In this document: one piece after another, positions 16,182-26,132 of the stretch
Numbering within the stretch: position 1 is the stretch's first letter
Layout: every line of letters starts with the position of its first letter
Translations under genes and position numbers: made by a program
The notes under the pieces: model-generated
The model's input: only the letters and a program-made list of their open reading frames with translations
Databases searched by the model: none
What the model was told of the DNA's origin: nothing
NCBI GenBank assembly: GCA_022510815.1
Contig: JAFLST010000005.1
Coordinates: forward strand, 16,353-80,352
Reading direction: 5' to 3'
Length of the DNA: 64,000 bases
Source of the DNA: Christensenellaceae bacterium
GTDB taxonomy: Bacteria; Bacillota; Clostridia; Christensenellales; Aristaeellaceae

Positions 16182-17064
16182 AGCGTTCCCTCCATGCCTG
16201 TTTCACGTCCGCCAGAAGCTGACGGTAGCGTGACAGCCTTTCGTGATTGATTTCCCCCGCGTCGCAGGCGGCGGTCACGGCGCACCCCGGCTCCCGGTCG
16301 TGGTAGCAGGGGGTGAAGCGGCACGCGCCCTCGTGGGGCAGAAACTCGGGATAGTAGTCCTTGAGGGTCACCGGCTCCATGCCGCCCTCTAACTCCAGCA
16401 GGCTGAAGCCCGCCGTGTCCAGCACCCGCAAGCCGCCGGTAAGCAGCAGCTCCGCGTGCCGGGTGGTATTCTTGCCGCGCAGGATTTTGCGGCTGATTTC
16501 GCCCGTCTCCCGGTCGAGGCCGAGGATGGCGTTGATGAGCGTCGACTTGCCCACGCCGGACTGGCCCGCCAGACAGCACAGCTCTCCGGCCATGGCCCCG
16601 CGCACCTCCCCGAGGCCTCGCCCATCCACGGCGCTGACCGCCATCACGGGGCACTCGGCTCCGGCGTACTGCTCCCGAAGGGCGTCGGCAATGCTGTCGT
16701 CAAGGTCGCACTTATTCACGATCAGCATCGCGCGCATGCCCTGCTGACGGGCACGCACCAGCAGCCGGTCCACCAGCATCAGGTCCGGGGCCGGCGCGGG
16801 CGAGACCACGATCAGCAGCAGCGAGACGTTGGCCACCGGCGGCCGGACGCAGGAGGTCTTCCGGGGAAGGATTTCCTCCACCCAGCCCTCCTCCTCGCCC
16901 GTGCCGGGGGTGAACAGCACCTCGTCGCCCACCAGCGGAGAGAGCTTCATCCGCCGGAATTTCTTCTTGCAGCGCAGGGTGTACTCAGCGCCCGCCGCGT
17001 CCGCCGCGACGTAGAACCCGCCGAAGCCGCGCACGAGGGTGCCGCGCATCAGTGTCTCGCTCAT
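16174..17064 (-). CDS. rsgA: ribosome small subunit-dependent GTPase A
   Basis: 296-residue circularly permuted GTPase that helps late 30S maturation. An N-terminal OB domain (about 1-70) is followed by G4 (IVNKCDL), then G1 (GQSGVGKSTLINAI), G3 (VLDTAGF) and a C-terminal zinc knuckle (CRFTPCYHDREPGCAV, C-C-H-C). The permuted G4-before-G1 order is diagnostic. It overlaps prkC by 4 bases (ATGA) and rpe by 8. Confidence 0.96.
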   Translation of the reverse strand: MSETLMRGTLVRGFGGFYVAADAAGAEYTLRCKKKFRRMKLSPLVGDEVLFTPGTGEEEGWVEEILPRKTSCVRPPVANVSLLLIVVSPAPAPDLMLVDRLLVRARQQGMRAMLIVNKCDLDDSIADALREQYAGAECPVMAVSAVDGRGLGEVRGAMAGELCCLAGQSGVGKSTLINAILGLDRETGEISRKILRGKNTTRHAELLLTGGLRVLDTAGFSLLELEGGMEPVTLKDYYPEFLPHEGACRFTPCYHDREPGCAVTAACDAGEINHERLSRYRQLLADVKQAWRERYD

Positions 17065-18962
17065 GGGATCACCACCTGCTGCTGATAGGCGAACTTCTCG
17101 TCGCAGTACACCCGGTAGGTGAATTCGCCCGCCTCCTGACTCAGCAGCTCCACCTCGGGGTGACGGCTGGCGTTGGCCGGGAAGTCGTTCTGATAGATGT
17201 TGTATTCGGTCAGGCCGTCCGAGAGCGTCACGCGGACGCTGGTCAGGCTGTCGGAGGCCGGGAGGTCGAGGGTCACGGTCGTGCGGTGCACCATGGAGGT
17301 GACGCGGTAGACGCCCACCGCGACCATGGTGCCCTGAATGACCGCCGTGTCCGCCTCGGGGGTCTGCTCGGCCACGAGGTTATGCAGCGCCGGGTCGCCC
17401 GTCTCGATGTAGCGGACGTTGACGCTCATGGAGAGATTATTGTCCTCGATGGTCCGGCGCGCCTCGGCGAGGGACATGCCCGTCAGCTGCGGCACATAGG
17501 CCACGCCGCCGGAGACCGTCACCTGCACGATATCGCCTGCGGAGCAGAGCGTCCCCGCCTCGGGCACCTGCGTGATGATGAAGTCCGCCTGCACCGTCGG
17601 GGAGACCACGCGCTCCACCACCGTCAGCGTCAGCCCGTAGGCCGAGGCGGCGGTGATGCCGTCCTGCAGGGACATGCCCATGACCTTCGGCATCGTCTGC
17701 TGGGCCGGGCCCTTCGACACGGTGAGCACCACCGCGTCGCCCTTGCGCAGCGTCACGCCGTCCTCAGGGGACTGCATGATGACCGTGCCCGTGGAGATCG
17801 TCGGGTGATTGACCTCCAGCACCTGCGCCTGCAGGCCGAGGCGATTGAGGCTGCGCTCGGCGGTGGCCAGATCCATCCCGACGCAGTCCGCCACCGGGGC
17901 GCTGTTGACCACCCGCTCGTAGATCGCCATGCTGCCCACGAAGATGCCGTAGCCGATCACCACGGCGACCACCGCGGTCATGAGCCACCAGCGGGCCCTG
18001 TGCCGTGTGCGCTGCCCGGAGGGACGCCTGCGCCGCGTGTACACTCCTCCGCTCTCCGCGGGGCTTTGCGGGCCTGTCGCCTGTCTCGCGCCGCTGGGAG
18101 GGGTGGTCTCCACCGCCGCCAGACGGGGCTGCATCTCGTCGGTGCGGCCCTCCAGCGCCATCCGCAGCTCCGTGGCCATCTCCCGGGCCGACTGGTAGCG
18201 GTAGCGGGGGTTCTTCTCCATCGCCATGGCGCAGACGTGGATGATCGCCGGGGGCACGTCGGGCGCAAGGTTCTCGATGGGCTCCGGGTAGGCGTGCAGG
18301 TGCTGCATCGCGATGGCGACCTGATTGTCCCCGTCGAAGGGCACGCGGCCCGTGAGCATCTCATAGAGCGTCACGCCCACGGAGTAGATATCGCTGGTCA
18401 CGTCGGTGTTCTGGCCGCTGGCCTGCTCGGGGCTGAAATAGTGCACCGAGCCCATGACGCTGTCGCCCCGGGTGAGGGTGGAGCTATTGGCCATGCGGGC
18501 GATGCCGAAGTCCGCGACCTTGATGTGCCCGTCGGCGTGGACGAGGATGTTCTGGGGCTTGATATCCCGGTGGATGATGCCATTCTGATGGGCGTGCTGG
18601 AGCGCCGAGAGGATGCGGATGGTGATCTGCGCCGCGACGGAGGGCGACAGCTTGCCCTTCTCGCGGATGACCTCCTTGAGCGTCTTGCCCTGCACATATT
18701 CCATGATGAGGTAGCGGTTTTCGCCGTCCATGCCCACGTCCAACAGGTTGACGATGTTGTGGTGGGTCATCTTGCTGGCGGCCTCGGCCTCCCGCTGGAA
18801 GCGGCTGACGAACTCCGCGTCCTTGTTGAACTCGGGCTTCAAGACCTTGACCGCCACGGAATGCCCCGTGCGCTGGTCGATGGCCCGGTAGACGATCGCC
18901 ATGCCGCCCATGCCGATCTGCTCGACAAGGCGGTAGCGCTCGGCCAGAATCTTCTCGCTCAT
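17061..18962 (-). CDS. prkC: PASTA-domain serine/threonine protein kinase (PrkC/Stk1 type)
   Basis: 633 residues. The kinase domain (about 9-270) has IGMGGMAIVY, the VAIVK-type Lys (VAVKVLK), HRDIKPQNIL and DFGIAR. A basic juxtamembrane stretch and one membrane helix (about 325-350: WWLMTAVVAVVIGYGIFVG) follow, then three PASTA repeats outside the cell (VADCVGMDLATAERSLNRLG; TMPKVMGMSLQDGITAASAYG; YVPQLTGMSLAEARRTIEDN) and a beta-rich end. It senses muropeptides or lipid II and controls cell wall and spore processes in relatives. Its phosphatase is encoded just upstream, overlapping by 4 bases. Confidence 0.96.
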   Translation of the reverse strand: MSEKILAERYRLVEQIGMGGMAIVYRAIDQRTGHSVAVKVLKPEFNKDAEFVSRFQREAEAASKMTHHNIVNLLDVGMDGENRYLIMEYVQGKTLKEVIREKGKLSPSVAAQITIRILSALQHAHQNGIIHRDIKPQNILVHADGHIKVADFGIARMANSSTLTRGDSVMGSVHYFSPEQASGQNTDVTSDIYSVGVTLYEMLTGRVPFDGDNQVAIAMQHLHAYPEPIENLAPDVPPAIIHVCAMAMEKNPRYRYQSAREMATELRMALEGRTDEMQPRLAAVETTPPSGARQATGPQSPAESGGVYTRRRRPSGQRTRHRARWWLMTAVVAVVIGYGIFVGSMAIYERVVNSAPVADCVGMDLATAERSLNRLGLQAQVLEVNHPTISTGTVIMQSPEDGVTLRKGDAVVLTVSKGPAQQTMPKVMGMSLQDGITAASAYGLTLTVVERVVSPTVQADFIITQVPEAGTLCSAGDIVQVTVSGGVAYVPQLTGMSLAEARRTIEDNNLSMSVNVRYIETGDPALHNLVAEQTPEADTAVIQGTMVAVGVYRVTSMVHRTTVTLDLPASDSLTSVRVTLSDGLTEYNIYQNDFPANASRHPEVELLSQEAGEFTYRVYCDEKFAYQQQVVIP

Positions 18963-19807
18963 TGGCCGCCCTCCCTGTCAAGCAGGACGACAAGGCTCAC
19001 GTTGTCCCGTCCGCCGGCCTTGAGGGCCATGTCCATCAGCAGATCGGCGGCCTTCGCGGGGGTATGGGCCGTCAGCGCGGCCTCGATGCGGTCGTCCTCG
19101 ACCATGCCGTAGAGCCCGTCGGAGCAGACCAGCCACAGGTCGCCCTTGCGCCGCTCCTCGACGATCAGGTCGGCCTCGATGCCCGCCTCGGTGCCCACGG
19201 CCCGGGTGATCACATTGCGCATGGGGTGATTCGCCGCCTGCTCCCGGGTGAGCTGGCCCATGCGGAACAGCTCCGCCACCAGCGAGTGGTCGCTGGTCAT
19301 CTGCCGCATCCGGCCGTCGCGCACCAGATAGGCCCGGCTGTCGCCCACATGGCCAATGTAAACGAAATGATCGCTCAGCCACAGGGCCGTCAGCGTCGTG
19401 CCCATGCCCGCGAGGCTCGCGTCCTCCTTCTGCTGCTGGAAGAGCCGCGCGTTGGCTTCCTCGATGCCCGCGCGAAGGGCCTCCGGCGAAGGCTCAAGAT
19501 CCCTCAGCGCCTCGATCAGCGCGTCCCGGGCGCCCTTGGAGGCCGTTTCGCCGCCGTTGTGCCCGCCCATGCCGTCCGCCACGCCCCAGAGCCTCTCGCC
19601 CTCGATCAGCGTGTCCTGATTGCTCGCGCGCACCCGGCCCACGTCCGTGCGGGTCTCCACGATCAGCGGCAGGTCCGGAAGCTGCTCCTCCGGCTCCTCC
19701 GCCTCGCGCAGCTCCTCCGCCGGCTCCTTCGCGGGGCTCTCCTCGCCGATGGCGAAGCTCTTCATTCGTGCCCGGCTCTCCTTGGAAAAGCGGAATTTGT
19801 GGCTCAT
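18959..19807 (-). CDS. prpC: PP2C-type protein phosphatase, partner of PrkC
   Basis: 282 residues, about 40 more than Bacillus PrpC because of an acidic N-terminal extension (residues 1-50, rich in Glu, Ala and Pro). Metal-binding PP2C motifs are all present: RASNQDT, GVADGMGGHNGG, HVGDSRAYL, DHSLV, SDGLYGM and GRDNVSLVVL. It reverses phosphorylation by the neighbouring kinase. The start at ATG 19807 shares bases with the rlmN stop (TTGATG). Confidence 0.95.
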   Translation of the reverse strand: MSHKFRFSKESRARMKSFAIGEESPAKEPAEELREAEEPEEQLPDLPLIVETRTDVGRVRASNQDTLIEGERLWGVADGMGGHNGGETASKGARDALIEALRDLEPSPEALRAGIEEANARLFQQQKEDASLAGMGTTLTALWLSDHFVYIGHVGDSRAYLVRDGRMRQMTSDHSLVAELFRMGQLTREQAANHPMRNVITRAVGTEAGIEADLIVEERRKGDLWLVCSDGLYGMVEDDRIEAALTAHTPAKAADLLMDMALKAGGRDNVSLVVLLDREGGQ

Positions 19808-20856
19808 CAATGCTCACCGCCCTGTTTGTCCGTCATGATCCGGCGCCGCAATTGTCCGCAGGCGCCCTCGATATCGTCACCCATCTCCCGGCGCCTCGTG
19901 GCCGAGATGTGCAGGCTCTCCAGCTTTGCGAGAAAGCGCCGCACCGTGGCTTCGCTCACGCCCCGCAGCCCGCGCTCCGGCACGCTGTTGAGCGGAATCA
20001 GATTCACATGGCACTGCAGGCCCCGGAGCCTCGCCGCCAGCTCGGCGGCGTGCTGCTCTCCGTCGTTGAGCCCGCCCACCAGCGCGTACTCGAAGATCAC
20101 CCGCCGCCCGGTCTTCTCCACATAATGGCGGCAGGCCCGCAGGAGCTCCTCCATGGGGTAGGTCTTCGCGATGGGCATCGTCTGCCGGCGAATCTCGTCG
20201 TTGGGCGCGTGGAGCGACACCGACAGCGTCACCGGCAGGTCCTCCTCCGCCAGCCGCATCATCTTCGGCACGAGGCCGCAGGTGGACAGGCTCACGTTGC
20301 GAAGGCCGATCTGAACCCCCTCCGGCTCCCGCAGCAGCCGCAGGAACCGGGTCACGCTGTCATAGTTGTCCAGCGGCTCACCGCTGCCCATGAGCACCAC
20401 GTTGTGCACCCGGTCCTCGCCGCCCAGATAGCGGTTGGCGCAGAGAATCTGCCCCAGCATCTCCCCGGCGGTCAGGTCGCGGACGCAGCCCTCCAGCGTG
20501 CTCGCGCAGAAGGCGCACCCCATGCGGCACCCCACCTGCGTGGAGACGCACAGCGTGTAGCCGTGGTGATAGTGCATCAGCACGCCCTCGACGCAGTTGC
20601 CGTCCGTGAGGCCGTAGAGGAACTTGACCGTATCGTCGAGCCGGGACCGCCTCGTCTCGAGGATGCTCACCGGCTGGGCCAAGGCGATCCGCGAGAGCTT
20701 CTCCCGCAGGGGCAGGGGCAGGTTGGTCATCTCGCCGAAGTCCGCGCCCTGATGAATCCAGCGGAAGATCTGCTTCGCCCGGAAGGCCGGCAGTCCCTGC
20801 GCCCCGCACCAGTCGCCCAGCTCCGCCGGGAACATGCCCGTCAGTTCCGTCATCAC
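19807..20856 (-). CDS. rlmN: 23S rRNA (adenine-2503-C2)-methyltransferase
   Basis: 349-residue radical-SAM enzyme that methylates A2503 of 23S rRNA (and A37 of some tRNAs). The cluster motif is CRMGCAFCAS (CxxxCxxC), followed by LTAGEMLGQI, MGSGEPLDN and SLHAPNDEIR. The conserved C-terminal Cys that carries the methyl is expected in the tail segment CGQLRRR. It overlaps rsmB by 4 bases within the operon. Confidence 0.96.
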   Translation of the reverse strand: MMTELTGMFPAELGDWCGAQGLPAFRAKQIFRWIHQGADFGEMTNLPLPLREKLSRIALAQPVSILETRRSRLDDTVKFLYGLTDGNCVEGVLMHYHHGYTLCVSTQVGCRMGCAFCASTLEGCVRDLTAGEMLGQILCANRYLGGEDRVHNVVLMGSGEPLDNYDSVTRFLRLLREPEGVQIGLRNVSLSTCGLVPKMMRLAEEDLPVTLSVSLHAPNDEIRRQTMPIAKTYPMEELLRACRHYVEKTGRRVIFEYALVGGLNDGEQHAAELAARLRGLQCHVNLIPLNSVPERGLRGVSEATVRRFLAKLESLHISATRRREMGDDIEGACGQLRRRIMTDKQGGEH

Positions 20857-22427
20857 AGGCGCTTCCTCCGCAGGCGGCAGATGTAGAAGCCCTCCACTCC
20901 GTCCCTGTCGGGCAGGAGCTGCAGGCCGACGTCAGCGTGCTGCCGGAAGCGCTCCGGGATGGTCTCCGGGAGCTGCGCCAGCTCGAACTCCGGGTGCCGC
21001 CCGAGGAACGCCTCGATCTGCCGGACGTTCTCGTCCTTCAGCACCGAGCAGGTGGAATACACCAGCACGCCGCCGCGCTTGACATAGGGCGCGACCGCGT
21101 CCAACAGGCTGCGCTGCAGCTCCGTCAGCTCCCGCACGCTCTGCTCGGTGACCCGGTACTTCACGTCGGGCTTGCCGGCCATCACGCCGAGGCCGGAGCA
21201 GGGCGCGTCCAGCAGCACCGCGTCCATGGACTCGATATAGTCAGGGCGGTGCCTGACCGCGTCGCGGGTCATGGGGCGGATGTTGTCCAGGCCGAGGCGC
21301 TTGGCCTGCGCCGCGATCAGGGCCGTGCGGTGCTCATGCAGCTCCCACGCCTGAACCCGGCCCGTGCCGCCCATCAACTCCGCCAGCAGGCACGCCTTGC
21401 CTCCGGGAGCCGCGCAGGCGTCCAGCACCTGCCAGCCGCGCTTGGGGCCGACCGCGAGGCACGCCATCATGCTGCTCTCGGACTGAATCGAGAAGTCGCC
21501 GCCGACAAAGCCCGCGTCCCGGCCGATGTCCGCCATGTGACGCACGCGCCACGCGAAGGGAACGTCGGCCTTCTCGTGCTCCCAGACCTTCCCCGCCAGC
21601 AGCGCCTCGAAGGACGCGTCGTCGTGCCTTGTCAGGTTGGGCCGCACCGTGACGGAGGTCTCCTCCTCGTGCCAGCTCATCAGCCCTTCGGCCCGCTCGC
21701 CCCAGTCGGCCACGAGCCTCTCCACCAGCCACTCCGGGACGCTGTGCTTCACCGACAGCGCCTTGACGGGCTCCGTCTCCGGGTCGGGCCACTTGAGGTG
21801 CTCCTTCATCCGCACAAGGCTGCGCAGGATGCCGTTGCACACGCCGACGAGGCCCTCCATGTCCAGCTCCCGGCAGAGGGTGACCGCCGTGTTGGTCGCG
21901 GCGCTCTCGGGGATGCGATCCTCGTAGAGAATCTGGCAGGCGCCCAGCCGCAGGATGTTGCGGAGCTTCATGTCCGTGTCGGGCCGGGCCATGACCTGCG
22001 CGAGCACCCAGTCGATGGTCAGCAGGTGCTCGAGGGTGTCGTAGACGAGCCGCGCCGCCAGACGGCGGTCCACCTGAGGCAGGCCGCAGTTGGAGAGCTT
22101 CGCGTCCAGCGCCTGATTGGCGTAGGCGCCGTTCTCCGTGACCGCGCGGATCACCGACAGGGCCAGACGGCGCGCGGGCATGCCCTCGGGCACGGGACGG
22201 ACAGGCTTCCCCTGACCCGCCGGAGCCGGACGAGTCCCACGGTTCGCCGGGGAATAGGGCTTTTTCGCCGCCGGATTCCCACGGAAGGGCGCTTTTCCCG
22301 CCGGACGGGGGCCGCCCTTCCCACGGGAGGCGCTGTTTGCAGGTCGATTACCACCAAAGCCCGGCTTTCCCGCCGGTTTTCCGCCGTGATTTCCACCGGG
22401 GCCGCGATTCTGACGCTGGTTATCCAT
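20853..22427 (-). CDS. rsmB: 16S rRNA (cytosine-967-C5)-methyltransferase with basic, disordered N-terminal extension
   Basis: 524 residues, about 75 to 90 longer than usual. Residues 1-85 are Gly/Pro/Asn/Lys/Arg-rich and look disordered (QNRGPGGNHGGKPAGKPGFG). A NusB-like RNA-binding domain (about 86-230) and the SUN methyltransferase domain follow. Both active-site Cys are there: LLDAPCSGLGV and VYSTCSVL, with SAM-binding DACAAPGGKA. ATG 22427 overlaps the fmt stop. The extension may add nonspecific RNA affinity. Confidence 0.94.
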   Translation of the reverse strand: MDNQRQNRGPGGNHGGKPAGKPGFGGNRPANSASRGKGGPRPAGKAPFRGNPAAKKPYSPANRGTRPAPAGQGKPVRPVPEGMPARRLALSVIRAVTENGAYANQALDAKLSNCGLPQVDRRLAARLVYDTLEHLLTIDWVLAQVMARPDTDMKLRNILRLGACQILYEDRIPESAATNTAVTLCRELDMEGLVGVCNGILRSLVRMKEHLKWPDPETEPVKALSVKHSVPEWLVERLVADWGERAEGLMSWHEEETSVTVRPNLTRHDDASFEALLAGKVWEHEKADVPFAWRVRHMADIGRDAGFVGGDFSIQSESSMMACLAVGPKRGWQVLDACAAPGGKACLLAELMGGTGRVQAWELHEHRTALIAAQAKRLGLDNIRPMTRDAVRHRPDYIESMDAVLLDAPCSGLGVMAGKPDVKYRVTEQSVRELTELQRSLLDAVAPYVKRGGVLVYSTCSVLKDENVRQIEAFLGRHPEFELAQLPETIPERFRQHADVGLQLLPDRDGVEGFYICRLRRKRL

Positions 22428-23359
22428 CAAACTTCCTCTTTCAATACCACTTTTGTCTGCATCGGATGGCCGTTCAGGTACACCGTGGGCGCCATGGGCT
22501 TGCCGCCGGGAGCCTGCATGAGCAGCACCCGCACAGCGCCCTCGCCCGCCGCGATGATAAGGCCGTTCTTCGCGTCCGCCACGAGCACCTCGCCCGGCTG
22601 GCCGCTGCCTTCTGCGACCTCCGCCCTGAGCAGCTTGAGCCGCCCGCCCTCAAAGGCCGTGGAGCACCCGGGCCACGGGTTCAGGCCGTGGACGCGGTTC
22701 ACGATCACCGCCGCGGGCATCGCCCAGTCAATGACGCCCATGTCCTTCGTCAGCATGGGGTCGTAGGTCATCTGCGCCTCGTCCTGCGGGACGCGGGTCA
22801 GGCTGCCGTTTTCCAGCGCCCGCAGCGTGTCCAGCAGCAGCGCCGCGCCCATCTCGCTCAGCCGCTCCGTCAGCTCGCCGCAGGTCTCCCCGGGGCGGAT
22901 GGGCGTCGCGGATTTGAGCAGCATATCGCCGGTGTCGATGCCCTTGTCCATCATCATGGTGGTCACGCCGGCCTCCGCGTCTCCCTGCATGATCGCCCAC
23001 GCGATGGGCGCGCTGCCCCGGTGTCGCGGCAGGAGGGACGCGTGGACGTTGATATTGCCCAGCGGCGGAATGTCCAGCACCTCCTGCGAGAGAATCTGAC
23101 CGAAGGCCGCCGTCACGCACAGGTCGGGCGCGAGGGCCTTCAAGTCGTCGATGCCGTCCCGGCGGATGCGCTGGGGCTGGAACACCGGGATGCCCCGCGA
23201 CAGGGCGTACTCCTTGACCGGCGAGAAGGCTACTTTGTTGCCGCGGCCCCGGGGCCTGTCCGGTTGGGTGAACACGCCGACCACCTCATACCCCGCCTCG
23301 CACAGGGCCCTGAGCGAAGGCACCGCGAACTCCGGGGTGCCCATGAACACGATTCTCAT
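22427..23359 (-). CDS. fmt: methionyl-tRNA formyltransferase
   Basis: 310 residues. Formylates initiator Met-tRNA using 10-formyl-tetrahydrofolate. Signatures are MRIVFMGTPEFAVPSL, the catalytic region NINVHASLLPRHRGSAPI and MDKGIDTGDML, and WPGCSTAFEGGRLKLL in the C-terminal OB domain. It overlaps def by 4 bases (ATGA), the standard def-fmt pairing that adds and later removes the formyl group. Confidence 0.97.
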   Translation of the reverse strand: MRIVFMGTPEFAVPSLRALCEAGYEVVGVFTQPDRPRGRGNKVAFSPVKEYALSRGIPVFQPQRIRRDGIDDLKALAPDLCVTAAFGQILSQEVLDIPPLGNINVHASLLPRHRGSAPIAWAIMQGDAEAGVTTMMMDKGIDTGDMLLKSATPIRPGETCGELTERLSEMGAALLLDTLRALENGSLTRVPQDEAQMTYDPMLTKDMGVIDWAMPAAVIVNRVHGLNPWPGCSTAFEGGRLKLLRAEVAEGSGQPGEVLVADAKNGLIIAAGEGAVRVLLMQAPGGKPMAPTVYLNGHPMQTKVVLKEEV

Positions 23360-23847
23360 TCGCAGTCGTCCTCCGGCACATGGCCCTCGATCTCCTCAGG
23401 GGTCAGCTCGCGGTCCATCACGTCGATGTACAGCTGCCCGTCAAGGTGATCCAGCTCGTGGCACACCGCCCGGGCAAACAGCCCCTCGGCCTCAAACTCG
23501 AAGAACTCGCCCTTGCGATCCTGCGCGCGGACCTTCACCTTCCGGGGCCGGGTGACGATCGCCTGACGGCCGGGCAGGGACAGGCAGCCCTCGCGGCCGG
23601 TCTGCTCGCCGTCGCGCTCGATGATCTCCGGGTTGACCAGCTCGAAGAGACCCTCGCCCGCGTCGATCACCACCACCCGGCGCAGGATGCCCACCTGCGG
23701 CGCGGCAAGGCCCACGCCCTCCGCCTTGTACATGGTCTCGGCCATGTCCTTGAGCAGCAGCGCCAGCCGCAGCCCGAACTTCTCCTCCCGGCGGCACTCC
23801 TTGCGGAGGCTCTCGTCGCCTAACTTCACGATCGTGCGAATCGCCAT
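23356..23847 (-). CDS. def: peptide deformylase
   Basis: 163-residue iron or zinc enzyme that removes the N-formyl group from new proteins. All three motifs are intact: GVGLAAPQ, EGCLSLPG and CHELDHLDG (HExxH). ATG 23847 is preferred because AAGGAG lies 9 bases upstream, against only 3 for an ATG six bases earlier. It lies between priA and fmt. Confidence 0.96.
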   Translation of the reverse strand: MAIRTIVKLGDESLRKECRREEKFGLRLALLLKDMAETMYKAEGVGLAAPQVGILRRVVVIDAGEGLFELVNPEIIERDGEQTGREGCLSLPGRQAIVTRPRKVKVRAQDRKGEFFEFEAEGLFARAVCHELDHLDGQLYIDVMDRELTPEEIEGHVPEDDCE

Positions 23848-23860
23848 TGGCATTCTCTCC

Positions 23861-26098
23861 TTACATCATGGTCGTCGGATTATATTCAAAGTACGTCTCG
23901 GCCCCGTCGAAGGGCTCCCGCGCCAGCTCCGTCAGGGCGGCGGCGAATTCCTCCGCGGCGGGGTTCACCAATAATTTCATCATGACCTGCCAGCGGGTCT
24001 TGCCCCGCAGCACCGTCACCGACGGCTGATCCAGCCGCAGCATCAGCACGCGCTTCTTCCACGCGGGGCGCTCCTCAAGCAGCGCGAGGCACCGGGCGTG
24101 CAGCTCCTCGGCCCTTTTCTGCGCCATGGCCGGGTTCGGGCTCTCCACCAGCAGCCGCGCCATGATCGTGAAGGGCGGATACAGCCCCGTCCTGCGCCGG
24201 GCGAACTCCCGCTCGAAGAAGGCGCGGTAGTCCTGCTTAGCCGAGGCGGCGATGATCTCGTCCTCCGGCTTGTAGGTCTGGATGACCACCTGCCCCGGGG
24301 TCTCGCCCCGGCCCGCGCGGCCCGCCACCTGCGTCAGGAGCTGAAAGGTGCGCTCCCGGGAGCGGTAGTCCGGCAGGTTCAGCGTCATGTCCGCCGCCAC
24401 CACGCCCACCAGCGTGACCCGCGGAAAATCCAGCCCCTTGGCGATCATCTGCGTGCCCACGAGGACGCGCGCCCGGCCCGAGCGGAACTCCTCCAGCAGC
24501 CTGCCGTGGCCGTCCTTGCCGGAGGTGGTGTCGATGTCCATGCGCACCACGCCCACGCCCGGGAAGAGCCGGTGCAGCTCCTCCTCCACCTTCTGGGTGC
24601 CCGCGCCGAAATAGCGGATGTAGGCGCTGCCGCACTCGGGACAGGCGGACGGCGGAGGCTCGGCATGCCCGCAGTAATGGCAGTGGAGCTGCCCGTCGCC
24701 GCCGGAGACATGATAGGTCAGGGACACGTCGCAGTTGGGGCACTTCATCACATGGCCGCAGCTCCGGCAGCTGATGAAGGCGTTGTAGCCCCGGCGGTTC
24801 ATCAGCAGCATCGCCTGCTCGCCCCGGCGCATGCAGTCCTTCAGCTTCGCGGTCAGCAGCCCCGAGAAGATCGAGCGGTTGCCCTGCTCCAGCTCGCGGC
24901 GCATGTCCACCACCGTGACCTCCGGCAGGGGCCTGTCCAGCACGCGGCGGGGCATCTCCAGCAGCGTGAAATCCCCCCGCCTCGCCCTCGCGAAGGACAG
25001 GATGCTGGGGGTCGCCGAGGCCAGCAGGAGCGTCGCGCCCTCGGTTTCGCAGCGCCACTGGGCCACCTCCCGGGCGTCATAGCGCGGGTGCCTGTCGGAC
25101 AGGTAGGTGGTCTCGTGCTCCTCGTCGACCACGATCAGTCCCAGCCGCTCCGCCGGAGCGAACACCGCCGACCGCGCGCCGATGACCACCCTCGCGTCCC
25201 CGCGGCGAATCCTGCGCCACTCGTCAAAGCGCTCCCCGGCGGACAGCCGCGAGTGCATCACCGCCGCCACCGCCCCGAAGCGCCCCCGGAACCAGCTCAC
25301 CATCTGCGGGGTCAGCGCGATCTCCGGGACGAGGATCATGGCGCTTTTGCCCAGCCGGAGCGTCTCTCGCACCAGCCGGATGAACACCTCCGTCTTGCCG
25401 GAGCCCGTCACGCCATGGAGCAGGAACCGTCCCGTCCCCTGCCGCAGCTCCGGCAGCATCACCGACAGCACGTCCTCCTGCGAGGGCGTCAGCGGCGGGT
25501 CGGGGGTCTCCACATCGGGCCCGTCGCCCCCCGGACGGCGCAGCAGCTCCTCCTCGGAGAACGCCACCAGCCCGGCGGCCTCGAGCTGCCGCAGGGGTTC
25601 CAGCGGGTCGCGCACGAGCATCCGCAGCTCGTCCACGGGGTGCTTCCCGCCGTCCCGCAGGAGGTTGAGGAGCATGCGGCGCTTCTGGGAGCGGCCCTGC
25701 CCCTCGAGGGCGTCGTCGACGGCTTCGCGGGGGATGGCGAGCCTCGCCACGGTCTGCCGCCGCACCTGAACCCGGCCGCCCCGCATCTCCGCGGGGAGCA
25801 TCAGCCGCAGCGTCTCCGCCAGCGGGCAGTGGGCGTTCTCCGCCATGCGCCGGGCCAGCTCGAGCTGACAGGGCAGGATCGCCGGATAGTCCTCCAGCGG
25901 CGCCTTGACGGCCCTGAGCTTCTCCGGCGGCACATCGCAGGCCTCGCTGAAGCCCACGATCACGCCCTCCTTGACCCGGGGGCCAAAGGGGACGGCCACC
26001 CGCTGCCCCACCGACAGCGCCATGCCCTCGGGAATCAGGTAGCTGAACGTGCGCGCCACGTTCTCATGGACGATATCCACAATCACCTGCGCCAGCAC
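23861..26098 (-). CDS. priA: primosomal replication restart helicase PriA
   Basis: 745 residues. The N-terminal DNA-binding domain (VIVDIVHENVARTFSYLIPE) precedes a superfamily-2 helicase core with GVTGSGKTEV (Walker A) and DEEHE (Walker B). The zinc-binding pairs are CRSCGHVMKCPNC and CHYCGHAEPPPSACPECG, and GRAGRG is motif VI. I chose GTG 26098, after GGGGGTGAGG, over upstream ATGs because a good promoter has its TATAAT overlapping the next ATG (26134), which would leave that start outside the message. PriA reloads the replisome at collapsed forks. Confidence 0.93.
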   Translation of the reverse strand: MLAQVIVDIVHENVARTFSYLIPEGMALSVGQRVAVPFGPRVKEGVIVGFSEACDVPPEKLRAVKAPLEDYPAILPCQLELARRMAENAHCPLAETLRLMLPAEMRGGRVQVRRQTVARLAIPREAVDDALEGQGRSQKRRMLLNLLRDGGKHPVDELRMLVRDPLEPLRQLEAAGLVAFSEEELLRRPGGDGPDVETPDPPLTPSQEDVLSVMLPELRQGTGRFLLHGVTGSGKTEVFIRLVRETLRLGKSAMILVPEIALTPQMVSWFRGRFGAVAAVMHSRLSAGERFDEWRRIRRGDARVVIGARSAVFAPAERLGLIVVDEEHETTYLSDRHPRYDAREVAQWRCETEGATLLLASATPSILSFARARRGDFTLLEMPRRVLDRPLPEVTVVDMRRELEQGNRSIFSGLLTAKLKDCMRRGEQAMLLMNRRGYNAFISCRSCGHVMKCPNCDVSLTYHVSGGDGQLHCHYCGHAEPPPSACPECGSAYIRYFGAGTQKVEEELHRLFPGVGVVRMDIDTTSGKDGHGRLLEEFRSGRARVLVGTQMIAKGLDFPRVTLVGVVAADMTLNLPDYRSRERTFQLLTQVAGRAGRGETPGQVVIQTYKPEDEIIAASAKQDYRAFFEREFARRRTGLYPPFTIMARLLVESPNPAMAQKRAEELHARCLALLEERPAWKKRVLMLRLDQPSVTVLRGKTRWQVMMKLLVNPAAEEFAAALTELAREPFDGAETYFEYNPTTMM

Positions 26099-26132
26099 GC
26101 CCTCACCCCCAGACGATTCTGCTCCAGTATCC